Notes: generated by a model not told the origin, from the letters alone. 64,000 nucleotides of DNA from Streptomyces antimycoticus (GCF_005405925.1 NZ_BJHV01000001.1:3410001-3474000), one strand, 5' to 3'; shown: positions 29,530-40,934, numbered from the stretch's first letter. Numbers and translations are program-made.

Positions 29530-30105
29530 ATGACGAGTACGCCACGTACCCAGGACGGTTCGCGCGCCTCGGCCTCCCCCGCGACGGAGCCGACGAGGGG
29601 ATGGACCATCGCCGCGCGGCCCGTCGAGGATCCGGTCTCGGCCCTGCTGCTGCGCGAGTACCTCGTCGATGTCGCGGACCGCTACTACCAGCTTCACGAG
29701 GAGCGGGACTCGACCCCGGAGGAGATCGAGCAGGCGCTCGCGGAGATGCCCAGCGACGATCTCGCCCCGCCGCGGGGGGTCTTCCTGCTGGCGCATCACG
29801 ACGGCGAACTCGCCGGTTGTGCGGGGGTGCGGCTGATGGACGGGCGTACGGCGGGGCTGACGCGTGCGGCGGAGCTGAAGCGGGTGTACGTACGGCCCGC
29901 CAAGCGGGGGTTGGGCGGCGGCGCCGCGCTGCTCGCGGCCGTCGAGACGGCGGCGGGCGAACTGGGCGCCGAGCGGATCGCGCTCGACACCCGGCTCGAC
30001 CTGGTCGAGGCCCGCGCGCTGTACGCCCGGCATGGGTACCGGGAGGTCCCGCCCTTCACGGAGGGGCCGTACGCCGAGGTCTGGATGGCCAAGGAGCTGG
30101 GCTAA
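29530..30105 (+). CDS. GNAT N-acetyltransferase
   Basis: 191 residues from ATG 29530 (ATG 29521 and GTG 29497 are in frame upstream). Acetyl-CoA motif: LKRVYVRPAKRGLGGGAALL; end ALYARHGYREVPPF. Function otherwise unknown. It is divergent from the membrane-protein operon and convergent with the MFS gene. Confidence 0.85.
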   Translation: MTSTPRTQDGSRASASPATEPTRGWTIAARPVEDPVSALLLREYLVDVADRYYQLHEERDSTPEEIEQALAEMPSDDLAPPRGVFLLAHHDGELAGCAGVRLMDGRTAGLTRAAELKRVYVRPAKRGLGGGAALLAAVETAAGELGAERIALDTRLDLVEARALYARHGYREVPPFTEGPYAEVWMAKELG

Positions 30106-30124
30106 GGCCCCCGACGCCCCGCGG

Positions 30125-32218
30125 TCAGGGCGTGCGCGGTGGCGGTGGGCGGCGGTGGTCGGGGCGAGGGGTGCCTTCTGTCGGCTGTTCCGCGTCGCAG
30201 CCGCACAGCTCATGCGTCAGCTCGTCCACCAGCTCGCTCAGGTCGGTCGGGCGGCCGGGTGACCACCAGTCGCCCAGGAGTTCCGCGAGGGATGCCTCGC
30301 GGGCCCGGTAGAGCCTGATCGCGACCTCGCGGCCGTCGTCCGTGAGGATCAGGTCCAGTCCGTAGCGGCGGCCCAGGCCCCGCTCCTCGATCTGCCGGGC
30401 CGCCTCAGTGATGGCCCGCAACGGTACGGGCGAGCGCTCGGCGAGCATCCCGGGTTCGACCGAGCCGTAGTGCTGGATGCGCAGCAGCATCCAGCTCGCG
30501 GCCGGTCCGAGGTCGAGGCCGGCGCGTCGGGTGATGTCGACGTAGATCTTCCGGCGGCCCTCCCGGCTGCCGAGCAGGGACAGGGCTCGGGCGCATTCCT
30601 CGTGCGAGGAGCGCTGGACGGGGTTGCTGGCCAGTATTTCGCTGCCGTCGGGCGCGGTGACGCTGCCGCGCAGCGGCTCCTCCCGGAGGTACCAGGCGAG
30701 GAGGAAGGCGAGCAGCACGACCGGCACCGCGTACAGGAAGACGTCGGTGATGGAGACGGAGAACGCGTGCCGCACCGCCGCCCGGTCCACCGGGGGCAGC
30801 CGGCCGAGGCTGCGGGGGTCGGAGGTGAGGGCGCCGGGGGTGATACCGGGTGGCAGGCGTCGTCCGGCCAGGGCGTCGGCGATATGGGGGCCGAGGTTGT
30901 TGGCGAAGATCGTGCCGAAGACGGAGACGCCGAACGAGGCGCCGATCGAGCGGAAGAAGGTCGCGCCGGAGGTGGCGACGCCCAGGTCCTGATAGCTGAC
31001 GGAGTTCTGCACGATCAGCACCAGCACCTGGATGACCAGGCCGAGGCCGCAGCCGAAGACGAAGAAGTACGCGCTCATCTCCGCGACCCCGCTGGACTCC
31101 CGTAGCTGGTGCAGGAGCAGCAGGCCGATGGCGGTGATCGCGGTGCCCAGGACCGGGAAGACCTTGTAGCGGCCGGTGCGGCTGACCAGATGGCCGGAGA
31201 CGGTGGAGGACAGGAGCGTGCCGAAAACCAGCGGCAGCAGGTGGAGACCGGACGTGGTCGGGGAGACGCCCTGCACGATCTGCAGGAAGGTCGGCAGATA
31301 CGTCATGCTGCCGAACATCGCGAAACCGACGATGAAGCCTATGACCGCGCAGAGCGTGAAGGTGCGGCTGCGGAAGAGGGTGAGCGGCAGCACCGGCTCG
31401 GCCGCGCGGAACTCCACCCGTACGAAGGCCGCCAGCAGCGCCATGCCGACCACCGCGAGCCCGATGATCTGCCAGGACCCCCAGCCGAAGGTGACCCCGC
31501 CGAGGGAGGTCATCAGCACCAGGGCGGCGGCGACCGTGGCGATCAGGAAGGTGCCGAGGTAGTCGATGGTGTGCGAGGTGCGGCGCACCGGGATCTGCAG
31601 CACGGAGGCGACGACGAGGAGGGCGACGATGCCGATGGGCAGGTTGATGTAGAAGACCCAGCGCCAGCTCAGATGGTCGACGAACACCCCGCCCAGCAGC
31701 GGCCCCAGCACACTGGCGGCGCTGAAGACGGCACCGAAGAGGCCCTGGTAGCGGCCGCGGTCACGGGGCGGGACGATATCGCCGACGATGGCCATCGACA
31801 GGACCATGAGGCCGCCGCCGCCCAGCCCCTGCAGCGCGCGGAAGACGATGAGTTCCGCCATGTTCCCGGCGAGCCCGCACAGCGCGGAGCCGATCAGGAA
31901 GATGACGATCGCGGTCTGGAAGAGCCTCTTGCGGCCGTACTGGTCGCCGAGCTTGCCCCACAGCGGGGTGGCCGCGGTCGAGGCGAGCAGATACGCGGTG
32001 ACGACCCAGGACAGATGCTCCAGGCCGCCGAGGTCGCTGACGATCGTGGGCAGCGCGGTGGAGACGATCGTCTGATCGAGCGCGGCGAGCAGCATGCCGA
32101 GCAGCAGCGCGCCGATGGCCACCAGGACCGTGCGCCGCGGCCGGCCCTCTCGCGGGCCGGGAGCCACGGCGTCGGGGGCTCCTGGCGCCGGAGCCGGGCT
32201 GCCGCCGTCCCGAGCCAT
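30125..32218 (-). CDS. DHA2-type MFS multidrug exporter with C-terminal winged-helix domain
   Basis: 697 residues, about 180 more than a normal 14-helix exporter. Residues 30-520 are a DHA2 drug:H+ antiporter (ALDQTIVSTALPTI, WVVTAYLLASTAATPLWGKL, RDRGRYQGLFGAVFSAASVL). After the last helix, residues 560-660 read as a MarR-like winged helix (GLDLGPAASWMLLRIQHYG, EAARQIEERGLG, LILTDDGREVAIRLY). That domain may sense a ligand or bind DNA near the membrane, or have become a structural appendix. It exports an unknown compound. Confidence 0.85.
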   Translation of the reverse strand: MARDGGSPAPAPGAPDAVAPGPREGRPRRTVLVAIGALLLGMLLAALDQTIVSTALPTIVSDLGGLEHLSWVVTAYLLASTAATPLWGKLGDQYGRKRLFQTAIVIFLIGSALCGLAGNMAELIVFRALQGLGGGGLMVLSMAIVGDIVPPRDRGRYQGLFGAVFSAASVLGPLLGGVFVDHLSWRWVFYINLPIGIVALLVVASVLQIPVRRTSHTIDYLGTFLIATVAAALVLMTSLGGVTFGWGSWQIIGLAVVGMALLAAFVRVEFRAAEPVLPLTLFRSRTFTLCAVIGFIVGFAMFGSMTYLPTFLQIVQGVSPTTSGLHLLPLVFGTLLSSTVSGHLVSRTGRYKVFPVLGTAITAIGLLLLHQLRESSGVAEMSAYFFVFGCGLGLVIQVLVLIVQNSVSYQDLGVATSGATFFRSIGASFGVSVFGTIFANNLGPHIADALAGRRLPPGITPGALTSDPRSLGRLPPVDRAAVRHAFSVSITDVFLYAVPVVLLAFLLAWYLREEPLRGSVTAPDGSEILASNPVQRSSHEECARALSLLGSREGRRKIYVDITRRAGLDLGPAASWMLLRIQHYGSVEPGMLAERSPVPLRAITEAARQIEERGLGRRYGLDLILTDDGREVAIRLYRAREASLAELLGDWWSPGRPTDLSELVDELTHELCGCDAEQPTEGTPRPDHRRPPPPRTP

Positions 32219-32380
32219 GGCGACTCCTCCTCGCTCCTCCGTTCCTTCTTCATCCTCACCCCATCCTCACCTTTATGCCCTGTTACGGCCCGCCGTGCCG
32301 GTCCGCACGGCGGGCGAACACCTGCGCGGAAGGGGATCGGATGCGCATAATCGCTGCGAACTCCAGGGAGGGAAAGTTCC

Positions 32381-33393
32381 GTGACGGCAGAGTCCTGCCC
32401 GCACTGCTTCGCACCGGCGCGCGCCAACGGCCGCCCGGGCTGTACGTGTGCCGAACGCGCCGCCGCGTCCACCGCGGCGGCAGGCGAGACCGACGACCAG
32501 ACCCACCCGCAGCCGTACGTGACGCTCTCGGAGGAGCGCCCGGGCGGGCCCGATCCGCGTGATCTGCGTCTCTTCGAGGAGGCGGAGAGGAAGAAGGCGG
32601 AACAGGAGGAGGCGGAGAGGGAGGAGGCGGAGAAGGGGGACACCGAGGAGACGCGGGTGATCGACCGCGTCGAGGAGAGACCCGGCGGGGGCGAGGCGGA
32701 CGGCGACCTCTTCGCCGACGGAGGCGCACCGGGAGAGGAGCCCGGCCCCGCCCGGCACCGCAAGAGCAAGCGCAAGGTCGTGGCGGCCGTGCTCGCGGGG
32801 GCGGCGGCCGTGGCCGTGGCCGGTTCGCTGGCGGTCGGCACCGGTCTGCTCGGCGGTGACCACAAGGAGGACGGCGGCGGCGGGGCGAGCGACCGCACGC
32901 TGGCCGACAGCACCGCCAGCGCCCCGGTCGAGGAGGAGCTGCCGGCCGCGGAGGGCAGCCCGTCGTCCGGCGCCCCCTCGTCGAGTGCCACGCCGCGCCC
33001 GTCCGCGTCCGGCTCGGCGAGCGCGAGCGCGTCCCCGAGCGAGACGGGCCCCTCGGCCACCGCCCGCCCCTCGGCGTCGGGCTCCGCGACCGACTCGGCG
33101 ACGAAGCCCGGGCCTACCGCCTCCGGCGGTCCGACCTCCGCCCCGTCCGATCCCCCGGGCCCACCGGCCCGCCGGCGCTGCGCGAGGGCGACAGCGGGCC
33201 CGAGGTGGCCGAGCTGCAGAAGCGGCTGTCCCAACTGCTGCTGTACATCGGCGCGGCGGACGGGGACTACGACGCCGGGGTGCGGAGGGTGGTCTCCAGC
33301 TACCAGGACCAGCACGACATCACGGGCGACCCGGATGGCGTCTACGGCGAGAACACCCGCCGCGACCTCGAATCCAGAACCAGGGAGCCGTAG
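32381..33393 (+). CDS. Membrane-anchored peptidoglycan-binding protein, frameshifted before its PGB domain
   Basis: GTG 32381 with GGAGGG upstream. The N-terminus has a CPHC...CTC cysteine cluster, then an acidic EEAER-type coiled stretch, one membrane helix near 130-155 (VVAAVLAGAAAVAVAGSLAV) and a Ser/Ala/Pro linker. The frame then fails near 33160, in GGGCCC, and the peptidoglycan-binding domain (GDSGPEVAELQKRLSQLLLY, GVYGENTRRDLES) continues one base out, to the stop at 33393. One extra C restores it. It would link the membrane to the cell wall; the zinc-ribbon-like start faces the cytoplasm. Confidence 0.78.
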
Positions 33394-33534
33394 AGACGAG
33401 CCGTGGGGGCACCCCCGCTGGCGCATACGGGCCACGCTTTGTATCGTGAAGGAACAAAGTGGTTCCGCCCGCTTCCCCTGACCGGCGGGCGGAGCCGCTT
33501 GTGTTCCTTACCGCGCTCGCGCCCAGGAGTCCCG

Positions 33535-34185
33535 ATGTCGCTCACCGCTCGCGCACTCCTCCTCGACATGGACGGCACCCTGGTCAACTCCGACGCCGTC
33601 GTCGAGCGCTGCTGGCGACGGTGGGCGGCCGAGCAGGGACTGGACGCGGAGAGCGTGCTCCAGATCGTCCACGGGCGGCAGGGCCACGCGACGATGGCGG
33701 TGCTCCTCCCCGACCGGCCGGTCGAGCAGAACCTGGCCGACAACCAGCGAATGCTGGAGTGGGAGACCACGGATCTCGACGGCGTCGTGCCGGTGCCCGG
33801 CGCGCCCGCCTTCATGGCCTCGCTGGCAGGCCTTCCGCACGCCCTGGTGACCTCCGCCGACAAGGGGCTCGCCGACGCGCGGATGGGCGCCGCCGGGCTC
33901 ACGATGCCGGAGGTGCGGGTCACCGCGGAGTGCGTCGGCGCGAGCAAGCCGGACCCGGAGGGCTTCCTCAAGGGCGCGGCCGAGCTGGGCTTCACCCCCG
34001 CCGACTGTGTCGTCTTCGAGGACTCGGAGGTCGGCATCGCGGCGGGCCGGGCGGCCGGGATGCGGGTCGTCGGCGTCGGACCGCGCGCGGCGGCGCACGC
34101 CCCGGACGCCCATGTGCGGGACCTGGAGCAGGTGCGGGTCGAGGCGCTGCCCGACGGCACGCTGCGGCTGCACGTCTCCGGCTGA
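33535..34185 (+). CDS. HAD-family phosphatase (beta-phosphoglucomutase/sugar phosphatase-like)
   Basis: 216 residues from ATG 33535 with AGGAG upstream. Motif I LLLDMDGTLVNSD gives the nucleophile Asp and acid/base Asp; motif II is the Thr/Ser in ALVTSADK; motif III GASKPDPEGF; motif IV VVFEDSEVGIAAG. The helical cap places it with sugar-phosphate phosphatases. Substrate unknown. Confidence 0.9.
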   Translation: MSLTARALLLDMDGTLVNSDAVVERCWRRWAAEQGLDAESVLQIVHGRQGHATMAVLLPDRPVEQNLADNQRMLEWETTDLDGVVPVPGAPAFMASLAGLPHALVTSADKGLADARMGAAGLTMPEVRVTAECVGASKPDPEGFLKGAAELGFTPADCVVFEDSEVGIAAGRAAGMRVVGVGPRAAAHAPDAHVRDLEQVRVEALPDGTLRLHVSG

Positions 34186-34386
34186 GTGCCGGATCCTCGC
34201 CCCCTGGACATCTCGGCCCCCTTGCCCCCACACTCCGCGAGCTCCCCGGGCTGAGCCTCGGCCTACGCCCCGACCTCCGGACTCAGCACCGCGCCACGCC
34301 ACCGGCTTCTCGGGCTCAGCGCCGCGTCGCCCCGCGAGGCCCGGGTGCCCCGGGGGCCACGCCCCGGACAGACTGGCGGCCCCGGG

Positions 34387-34421
34387 GCGCCCGGGCGCGC
34401 CACTCGGACGCGCCCGGGCGC
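34387..34421. terminator. Bidirectional terminator between HAD and GDT1 genes
   Basis: GCGCCCGGGCGCG (34387-34399) and CGCGCCCGGGCGC (34409-34421) form a perfect 13-bp stem with a 9-base loop, midway between convergent genes. Confidence 0.85.
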
Positions 34422-34430
34422 GCTGCCCGC

Positions 34431-35012
34431 TCAGCCCGCGATGGCCTCGTACAGGCTGAATCCGCCCAGCGCCAGCATCACCAGCGCCGCGACCTTGGTG
34501 ATCAGCCGGAGCGGTACGTACCGCATCAGGGTGCGGCCGCCCACGATGCCCAGGCCCGCGACGGCCCACAGCGCCAGCACCGCGCCCACACCCACCGACA
34601 GCGGGTCGTCGTAGCGGGCGGCGAGGTTCGCGGTCATGATCTGGGTCAGATCGCCGAACTCGGCGACCAGGATCAGCATGAAGCCCGCGCCCGACACCTT
34701 CCAGAAGCTCTGGTCGGCGGGCTTGCGGACCTCCTCCTCCCCGTCGTCCTTCTTGAAGAGCAGCATCGCCGCTCCCCCGAGGAAGAGGGCCCCCACGATC
34801 GCCTGCAGCAGCCGGTGCGGCAGCAGGGTGAGGACACTGCCCGCCGCGATGGCGAGCCCGACGTGAAGGGCGAAGGCCGCGGCCACGCCGACGAAGACGT
34901 ACGAGGCGCGGTAGCGGGTGCCGAGCATCAGCCCCGCCAGGGCGGTCTTGTCGGGAAGTTCGGCGAGGAAGACGACGCCGAAGACCACGGCGGCGACGGT
35001 AATGCTGAACAC
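34431..35012 (-). CDS. GDT1/TMEM165-family manganese (cation) exporter
   Basis: 193 residues from GTG 35012 (a frame extends upstream but overlaps the leader RNA). Six helices in two repeats, each with the family's acidic signature: ELPDKTALA in the first (normally ExGDKT) and EFGDLTQI in the second. A charged loop KKDDGEEE separates them. UPF0016/GDT1 proteins export Mn2+ (also Ca2+) in exchange for H+. A yybP-ykoY-like RNA in the leader supports Mn2+. Confidence 0.9.
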   Translation of the reverse strand: MFSITVAAVVFGVVFLAELPDKTALAGLMLGTRYRASYVFVGVAAAFALHVGLAIAAGSVLTLLPHRLLQAIVGALFLGGAAMLLFKKDDGEEEVRKPADQSFWKVSGAGFMLILVAEFGDLTQIMTANLAARYDDPLSVGVGAVLALWAVAGLGIVGGRTLMRYVPLRLITKVAALVMLALGGFSLYEAIAG

Positions 35013-35063
35013 GGAATGGATACCTCGTAGATCGGGCCGCACCCAAGGGCCCCGGGGAGGGAT

Positions 35064-35215
35064 CGCTTCGGCACGGCAGCGTTGGACACTGCGGCCGAAG
35101 GTCTCGCTGGCGCACGGCCTCCGCGTCACGCGGTGGTCCCGTACGCTCCGGGCGCCGGCCCGCACCTCGAGGGGCGGGCAGTATGTCGACGGTCCGGCGA
35201 GGAGCTACTCCCCTT
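35064..35215 (-). ncRNA. yybP-ykoY manganese riboswitch candidate
   Basis: Read on the minus strand, the leader begins AGGGGAGTAGC (35204-35214), the hallmark first loop of the Mn2+ riboswitch. Towards the gene comes CCAGCGAGACC (35100-35110), matching the second conserved loop CCAGCAAGACC. The stem CTTCGGC/GCCGAAG (35094-35100 with 35066-35072) would be the expression-platform helix. It lies 50-200 bases ahead of a GDT1-type Mn exporter, a known partner of this riboswitch class. Confidence 0.8.
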
Positions 35216-35620
35216 CTGCTGCCGACAAGGATACGGGAAACCTCCGGCGCGCCCACCGCCCGGGCCACCGGCCCCGGCCCCACCGCGTCGTCCGCGATCA
35301 GTACGAACAGCCGCCCCGCGCCCGCCTTCACGGATGACGCGCCGCCGGCACCCTGCCGCCGAAGCCGCCGGGAGGTGTGACCAGGCCCACAGTCCGGGTC
35401 CGGTCGCGCCCCGCGGCGACGGGCGCACGGAACACGCGGCGCGCGGCGCGCGGCGGCCGCGCCGGATCGCATACGTGGCCCCAACCGCCTGCTGGAACCC
35501 CTTGCGTTGACATGACCGCGTCGTCACTCTGTTACCTGGCGCCCACCCCACGGAAACCCGGCGTCGCAAGCATGGCCGGGCACCAGCGGCCAACGACCCC
35601 CCACCCTCAAGGGAGTTCGC
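35216..35620. other. 405-bp intergenic region, mostly unassigned
   Basis: It separates the GDT1 leader RNA from the HNH nuclease gene and should hold both promoters. TTGACA at 35507-35512 could be a -35 box for the nuclease, but no good -10 follows. The middle is a run of GCGC repeats near 35440. No credible gene is seen. Confidence 0.6.
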
Positions 35621-36289
35621 ATGTCAGACATGCACCGTCATCCCACTCGCCGTCGCGTCTACGCGCGTCGCGCCTCCGTCTTCGGCGGGTTCGTCGCCCT
35701 GCTGGGCACGATTGTCATGAGCGGGCCCACCGCCCAGGCTTCCCCGCCCACCCCGCCGAGCGCCGCCACCGCCCGCACCCAGCTCGCCTCGCTGACCGTC
35801 AAGACCGAGGGCTCCACCGACGGTTACAGCCGCGACAAGTTCCCGCACTGGATCACCCAGAGCGGCTCCTGCGACACCCGCGAGGAGGTCCTCAAGCGCG
35901 ACGGCACCAACGTGCAGACCGACTCGACCTGCAAGGCCACCAGCGGCTCCTGGTACTCCGAGTACGACGGCGAGACCTGGACCGCCTCCTCCGACGTGGA
36001 CATCGACCACATGGTCCCGCTCGCCGAGGCATGGAAGTCCGGCGCCAACAGCTGGACCACCGCCCAGCGCCAGGCCTTCGCCAACGACCTGACGCACTCC
36101 CAGCTCATCGCCGTGACGGACAACGTCAACCAGTCCAAGAGTGACCAGGACCCCGGCGAGTGGCTGCCGCCCCGGACCGCCTACCACTGCATGTACGCCC
36201 GTATGTGGGTCTCGGTGAAGTACACGTACAACCTCAGCCTCGACTCGGCCGAGAAGTCCGCGCTCAGCGGCATCCTCAACGGCTGCTGA
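35621..36289 (+). CDS. Secreted HNH-family nuclease (DUF1524/GmrSD-C type)
   Basis: 222 residues from ATG 35621 (GGGAG upstream). An RR-containing signal peptide is followed by a mature domain with the nuclease core VDIDHMVPLAEAW and NLTHSQLIAVTDNVNQSK-like helices: the DH pair, the downstream Asn and the Lys fit the HNH beta-beta-alpha metal fold. Four Cys in the mature protein suggest disulfides, fitting export. Streptomycetes secrete several such nucleases. Probably a nutritional or competition DNase. Confidence 0.87.
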   Translation: MSDMHRHPTRRRVYARRASVFGGFVALLGTIVMSGPTAQASPPTPPSAATARTQLASLTVKTEGSTDGYSRDKFPHWITQSGSCDTREEVLKRDGTNVQTDSTCKATSGSWYSEYDGETWTASSDVDIDHMVPLAEAWKSGANSWTTAQRQAFANDLTHSQLIAVTDNVNQSKSDQDPGEWLPPRTAYHCMYARMWVSVKYTYNLSLDSAEKSALSGILNGC

Positions 36290-36395
36290 GACGGCATACC
36301 GACCGGCACACCGCCGGGTGGAACCGCCGCACCTCCTCCGTCGTTCCGTACCGTACGCATGACGAGCACATCAAAGAACGACGGAGGAGGTCCGG

Positions 36396-38106
<1,711 letters not shown>

Positions 38107-38191
38107 TCGGTCCCTTGGGTACCGTTCCGCGCCGTACGTCACGTGATACAGCCCACAACGGAGCGGTACGTTCCGGAGACCAGGTCGATTC

Positions 38192-40228
38192 GTGTGGAGC
38201 GAGCGGCATGATGGGCGCGCATCCTGCGTCACATCTGCCCCGGGAGACACGACCTTGGCCGGAGACCCTCACGCGATAGCCGTCGTCGGCGCCGGGCCGC
38301 GCGGCACCAGCGTGCTGGAGCGCCTGTGCGCCTCGGCCCCGGAACTGGCGCCCGGCACTCCGCTGACGGTGCACCTGGTGGACCCCTCGCCGCCCGGTGC
38401 GGGACGGGTGTGGCGCACCGCCCAGCCGGGCGAGTTGCTGATGAACACCGTGGCCTCGCAGGTGACCTTGTTCACCGACGCCAGCGTCGAATGCGGCGGA
38501 CCGGTGCGGACCGGGCCGAGCCTGTACGAATGGGTCGCGGCGTGCGGGCTCGCACCCGGCCTCGGCCCGGACGACTATCCGAGCCGCGCGCTCTACGGCC
38601 GCTATCTGGAGTGGGTGTTCGGCGAGGTGGTGCGGGGCGCGCCGAAGACCGTGACCGTCCGGACGCACCGGGCCCGCGCCGTACGGCTGGAGGAACGGGC
38701 CGACGGCGAGCAGGTGCTGACGCTGGACGACGGGAGCTCTCTGGAGGGTCTGAGCGCGGTCGTGCTGGCGCAGGGTCATCTGCCGGCGGCCACCGATGCC
38801 ACGGAGCGGCGGTACGCGGCCCACGCGGAGCGGCACGGGCTGCGCTACTACCCGCCCGCCAACCCCGCCGATGTCGACTTGTCGCCCATCGCGCCGGGCG
38901 AACCGGTGCTGCTGCGCGGTCTCGGCCTCAACTTCTTCGATCATATGGCGCTGCTGACGGCGGGCCGGGGCGGCACGTTCGCACCCCATCCGCGCGGCGG
39001 TCTGGTCTACCGGCCCTCGGGGCGCGAGCCACGGCTGTACGCGGGGTCGCGGCGCGGCATCCCGTACCACGCGCGGGGCGACAACGCGAAGGGGCCGTGC
39101 GGCCGGCACACCCCGCTGCTGCTGACCCCCGATATGCTCGGCCACTTCCGCAAGCGCGCGGACTCCGGCGATCCGCCGGACTTCCTCGCCGAGATATGGC
39201 CACTGGTCGCCAAGGAGGCCGAGACGGTCTACTACGAGGCGCTGCTGGCCCTCCGCGCACCCGATACCCGCGCCCCGGCGGCCCCGGAAGCCTCCGGGAA
39301 CGAGCCCGGCTCCCCCGCCCCGTTCACCTCAACACGCTTCAGGAGTCACTTTTTGGCCACCGAGCACGGCAGCCCTGAAGAGGCCGCCGTGCTCACGGCG
39401 TACGGCATACCGGACGCGGAGCGCTGGTCGTGGGACGCGGTCTCCCAGCCGTATCGCGGGCGCCGGTTCACAGGGCGTGACGAGTTCCGGCGGTGGCTGC
39501 TGGCCTACGCCCACCAGGATGTGGCACACGCCCGGCTGGGCAATGTCGAGGGCCCGGTCAAGGCGGCCCTCGACGTGCTGCGCGACCTCCGCAACGAGGT
39601 GCGGCAGATCGTCGACCACGGCGGGCTGACGGGGGCGTCCCGCCGGGCTCACCTGGACCGCTGGTACACCCCGCTCAACGCCTTTCTCTCGATCGGCCCG
39701 CCGCGTCGCCGGATCGAGGAGATGGCCGCGCTGATCGAGGCGGGCGTCCTGGAGGTCCTCGGCCCACGTCTCGAAGTGACCTTGGAAAGCCCGGACACGG
39801 GGGCCGAAGGCGCTGGTTTCGCCGCCCGGTCGGCGGAGGTACCGGGTCCGCCGGTGGTGGCCACGACCCTGATCGAGGCGCGGCTGCCGGAGCCGGATGT
39901 ACGCCGGACCGCCGATGAGTTGCTGATCCATCTGCTGGAGACCGGGCAGGGCCGTCCGCATCGCGTGGAGGGCTATGAGACCGGCGGACTCGATGTCACC
40001 ACCACCCCCTACCGGCTGGTGGACGCCCACGGCCGCCCGCATCCGCGGCGGTTCGCCATCGGGGTGCCGACCGAGGGGGTCCACTGGGTGACGGCCGCGG
40101 GCGCGCGGCCGGGCGTAAACTCCGTCACCCTCTGCGACACGGACGCGGTAGCACGCGCGGCGCTGCGCGCGGCGCAGACGGGAGAGACCCTGCAGGAAGG
40201 TGTCCCGATGTGCGCGGCGGGGCTCTGA
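38192..40228 (+). CDS. Large FAD/NAD(P)-binding protein (PF13454-type)
   Basis: About 678 residues from GTG 38192; a later TTG (about 38255) is also plausible because the dinucleotide fold begins only at AIAVVGAGPRGTSVLERL. The family has GAGPRG near the start, a TVASQVTLFTD strand and the end GVHWVTAAGARPGVNSVTLCD. It is a flavin-dependent oxidoreductase or hydroxylase of unknown substrate, resembling HpaR/AdaR-like FAD-NAD proteins found near amino-acid and pigment pathways. Intact in one frame. Confidence 0.75.
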   Translation: MWSERHDGRASCVTSAPGDTTLAGDPHAIAVVGAGPRGTSVLERLCASAPELAPGTPLTVHLVDPSPPGAGRVWRTAQPGELLMNTVASQVTLFTDASVECGGPVRTGPSLYEWVAACGLAPGLGPDDYPSRALYGRYLEWVFGEVVRGAPKTVTVRTHRARAVRLEERADGEQVLTLDDGSSLEGLSAVVLAQGHLPAATDATERRYAAHAERHGLRYYPPANPADVDLSPIAPGEPVLLRGLGLNFFDHMALLTAGRGGTFAPHPRGGLVYRPSGREPRLYAGSRRGIPYHARGDNAKGPCGRHTPLLLTPDMLGHFRKRADSGDPPDFLAEIWPLVAKEAETVYYEALLALRAPDTRAPAAPEASGNEPGSPAPFTSTRFRSHFLATEHGSPEEAAVLTAYGIPDAERWSWDAVSQPYRGRRFTGRDEFRRWLLAYAHQDVAHARLGNVEGPVKAALDVLRDLRNEVRQIVDHGGLTGASRRAHLDRWYTPLNAFLSIGPPRRRIEEMAALIEAGVLEVLGPRLEVTLESPDTGAEGAGFAARSAEVPGPPVVATTLIEARLPEPDVRRTADELLIHLLETGQGRPHRVEGYETGGLDVTTTPYRLVDAHGRPHPRRFAIGVPTEGVHWVTAAGARPGVNSVTLCDTDAVARAALRAAQTGETLQEGVPMCAAGL

Positions 40229-40367
40229 AGAGCGGCTTTTCGGGCGCTTTGAAGGGGGTCGCGGGGCACCGACATTGGCATGAACTTGAACTTGCAACAA
40301 AAGGTGAGGGAAACCTAACCTGGCGTTCCGCTGTTCCCTGTCCTCAGGAGCAAGGAGCTCCCCTCCC

Positions 40368-40850
40368 ATGCCTTCTTCCCCCACCCCCCGCACCCTCGGC
40401 GAGGCGCTCGACAGCGCCAGGCCGTACGTTCTCTCCCTCTTCCGCATCGTCGTCGGACTGCTCTTCTTCTGCCACGGCGCCTCGTCGCTGCTCGGCTGGT
40501 TCGGCGGCATGATGGGCACCGGCAAGACCGTCGAGGCCGGCACCTGGCCGGGCTGGTACGCGGCGGTGATCCAGCTCGTCGGCGGCGCCCTCGTGATGCT
40601 CGGCGTCGGCAGCCGCAGCGCGGCGTTCATCTCCTCGGGCTCGATGGCCTACGCGTACTTCCATGAGCACCAACCCGAGAAGCTGTGGCCCATTCAGAAC
40701 GGCGGCGAGGCCGCCGCGATGTTCTGCTGGGCGCTGCTGCTGCTCGTCTTCACCGGCCCCGGCCCCTGGGCGCTGGACCGGATATTCGGCTCGGCCCGCG
40801 CGAGCGAGGCGGCGCCCGAAACACCCCGCGAGCCGTCGACTGTCGGATAG
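40368..40850 (+). CDS. DoxX-family membrane protein
   Basis: 160 residues from ATG 40368 with AAGGAG upstream. Four helices with DoxX features: RIVVGLLFFCHGASSLLGWF, GGALVMLGVGSRSAAFI, EHQPEKLWPIQNGGEAAAMF. DoxX proteins are small membrane oxidoreductase-associated subunits of poorly known role. Followed by a strong terminator. Confidence 0.88.
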   Translation: MPSSPTPRTLGEALDSARPYVLSLFRIVVGLLFFCHGASSLLGWFGGMMGTGKTVEAGTWPGWYAAVIQLVGGALVMLGVGSRSAAFISSGSMAYAYFHEHQPEKLWPIQNGGEAAAMFCWALLLLVFTGPGPWALDRIFGSARASEAAPETPREPSTVG

Positions 40851-40895
40851 GCGTCACTTCTCCGCATTCGACCGACATCCAGCATCACCTGACCG

Positions 40896-40934
40896 ATCAC
40901 GCCATGCAGGGTCGAACGCCCTGCATGGCGTGAT
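40896..40934 (+). terminator. Strong terminator after the DoxX gene
   Basis: ATCACGCCATGCAGGG (40896-40911) pairs perfectly over 16 bp with CCCTGCATGGCGTGAT (40919-40934), loop of 7 bases. One of the longest perfect stems in the window. Confidence 0.9.

Noticed and set aside
32381..33481. Single-frame reading of the peptidoglycan-binding gene to 33481
   Set aside because: After about 33160 it becomes Arg/Cys-rich nonsense, while the domain is recognisable one frame over.
35507..35536. TTGACA with a possible -10 before the HNH nuclease gene
   Set aside because: No acceptable TANNNT hexamer at 17-18 bp; reported only inside the intergenic description.
40292..40320. AGGTGAGG...CCTAACC near the DoxX promoter, resembling an iron box
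   Set aside because: Half-sites are there but the spacing is wrong for a 19-bp IdeR/DmdR site and no iron gene is adjacent.
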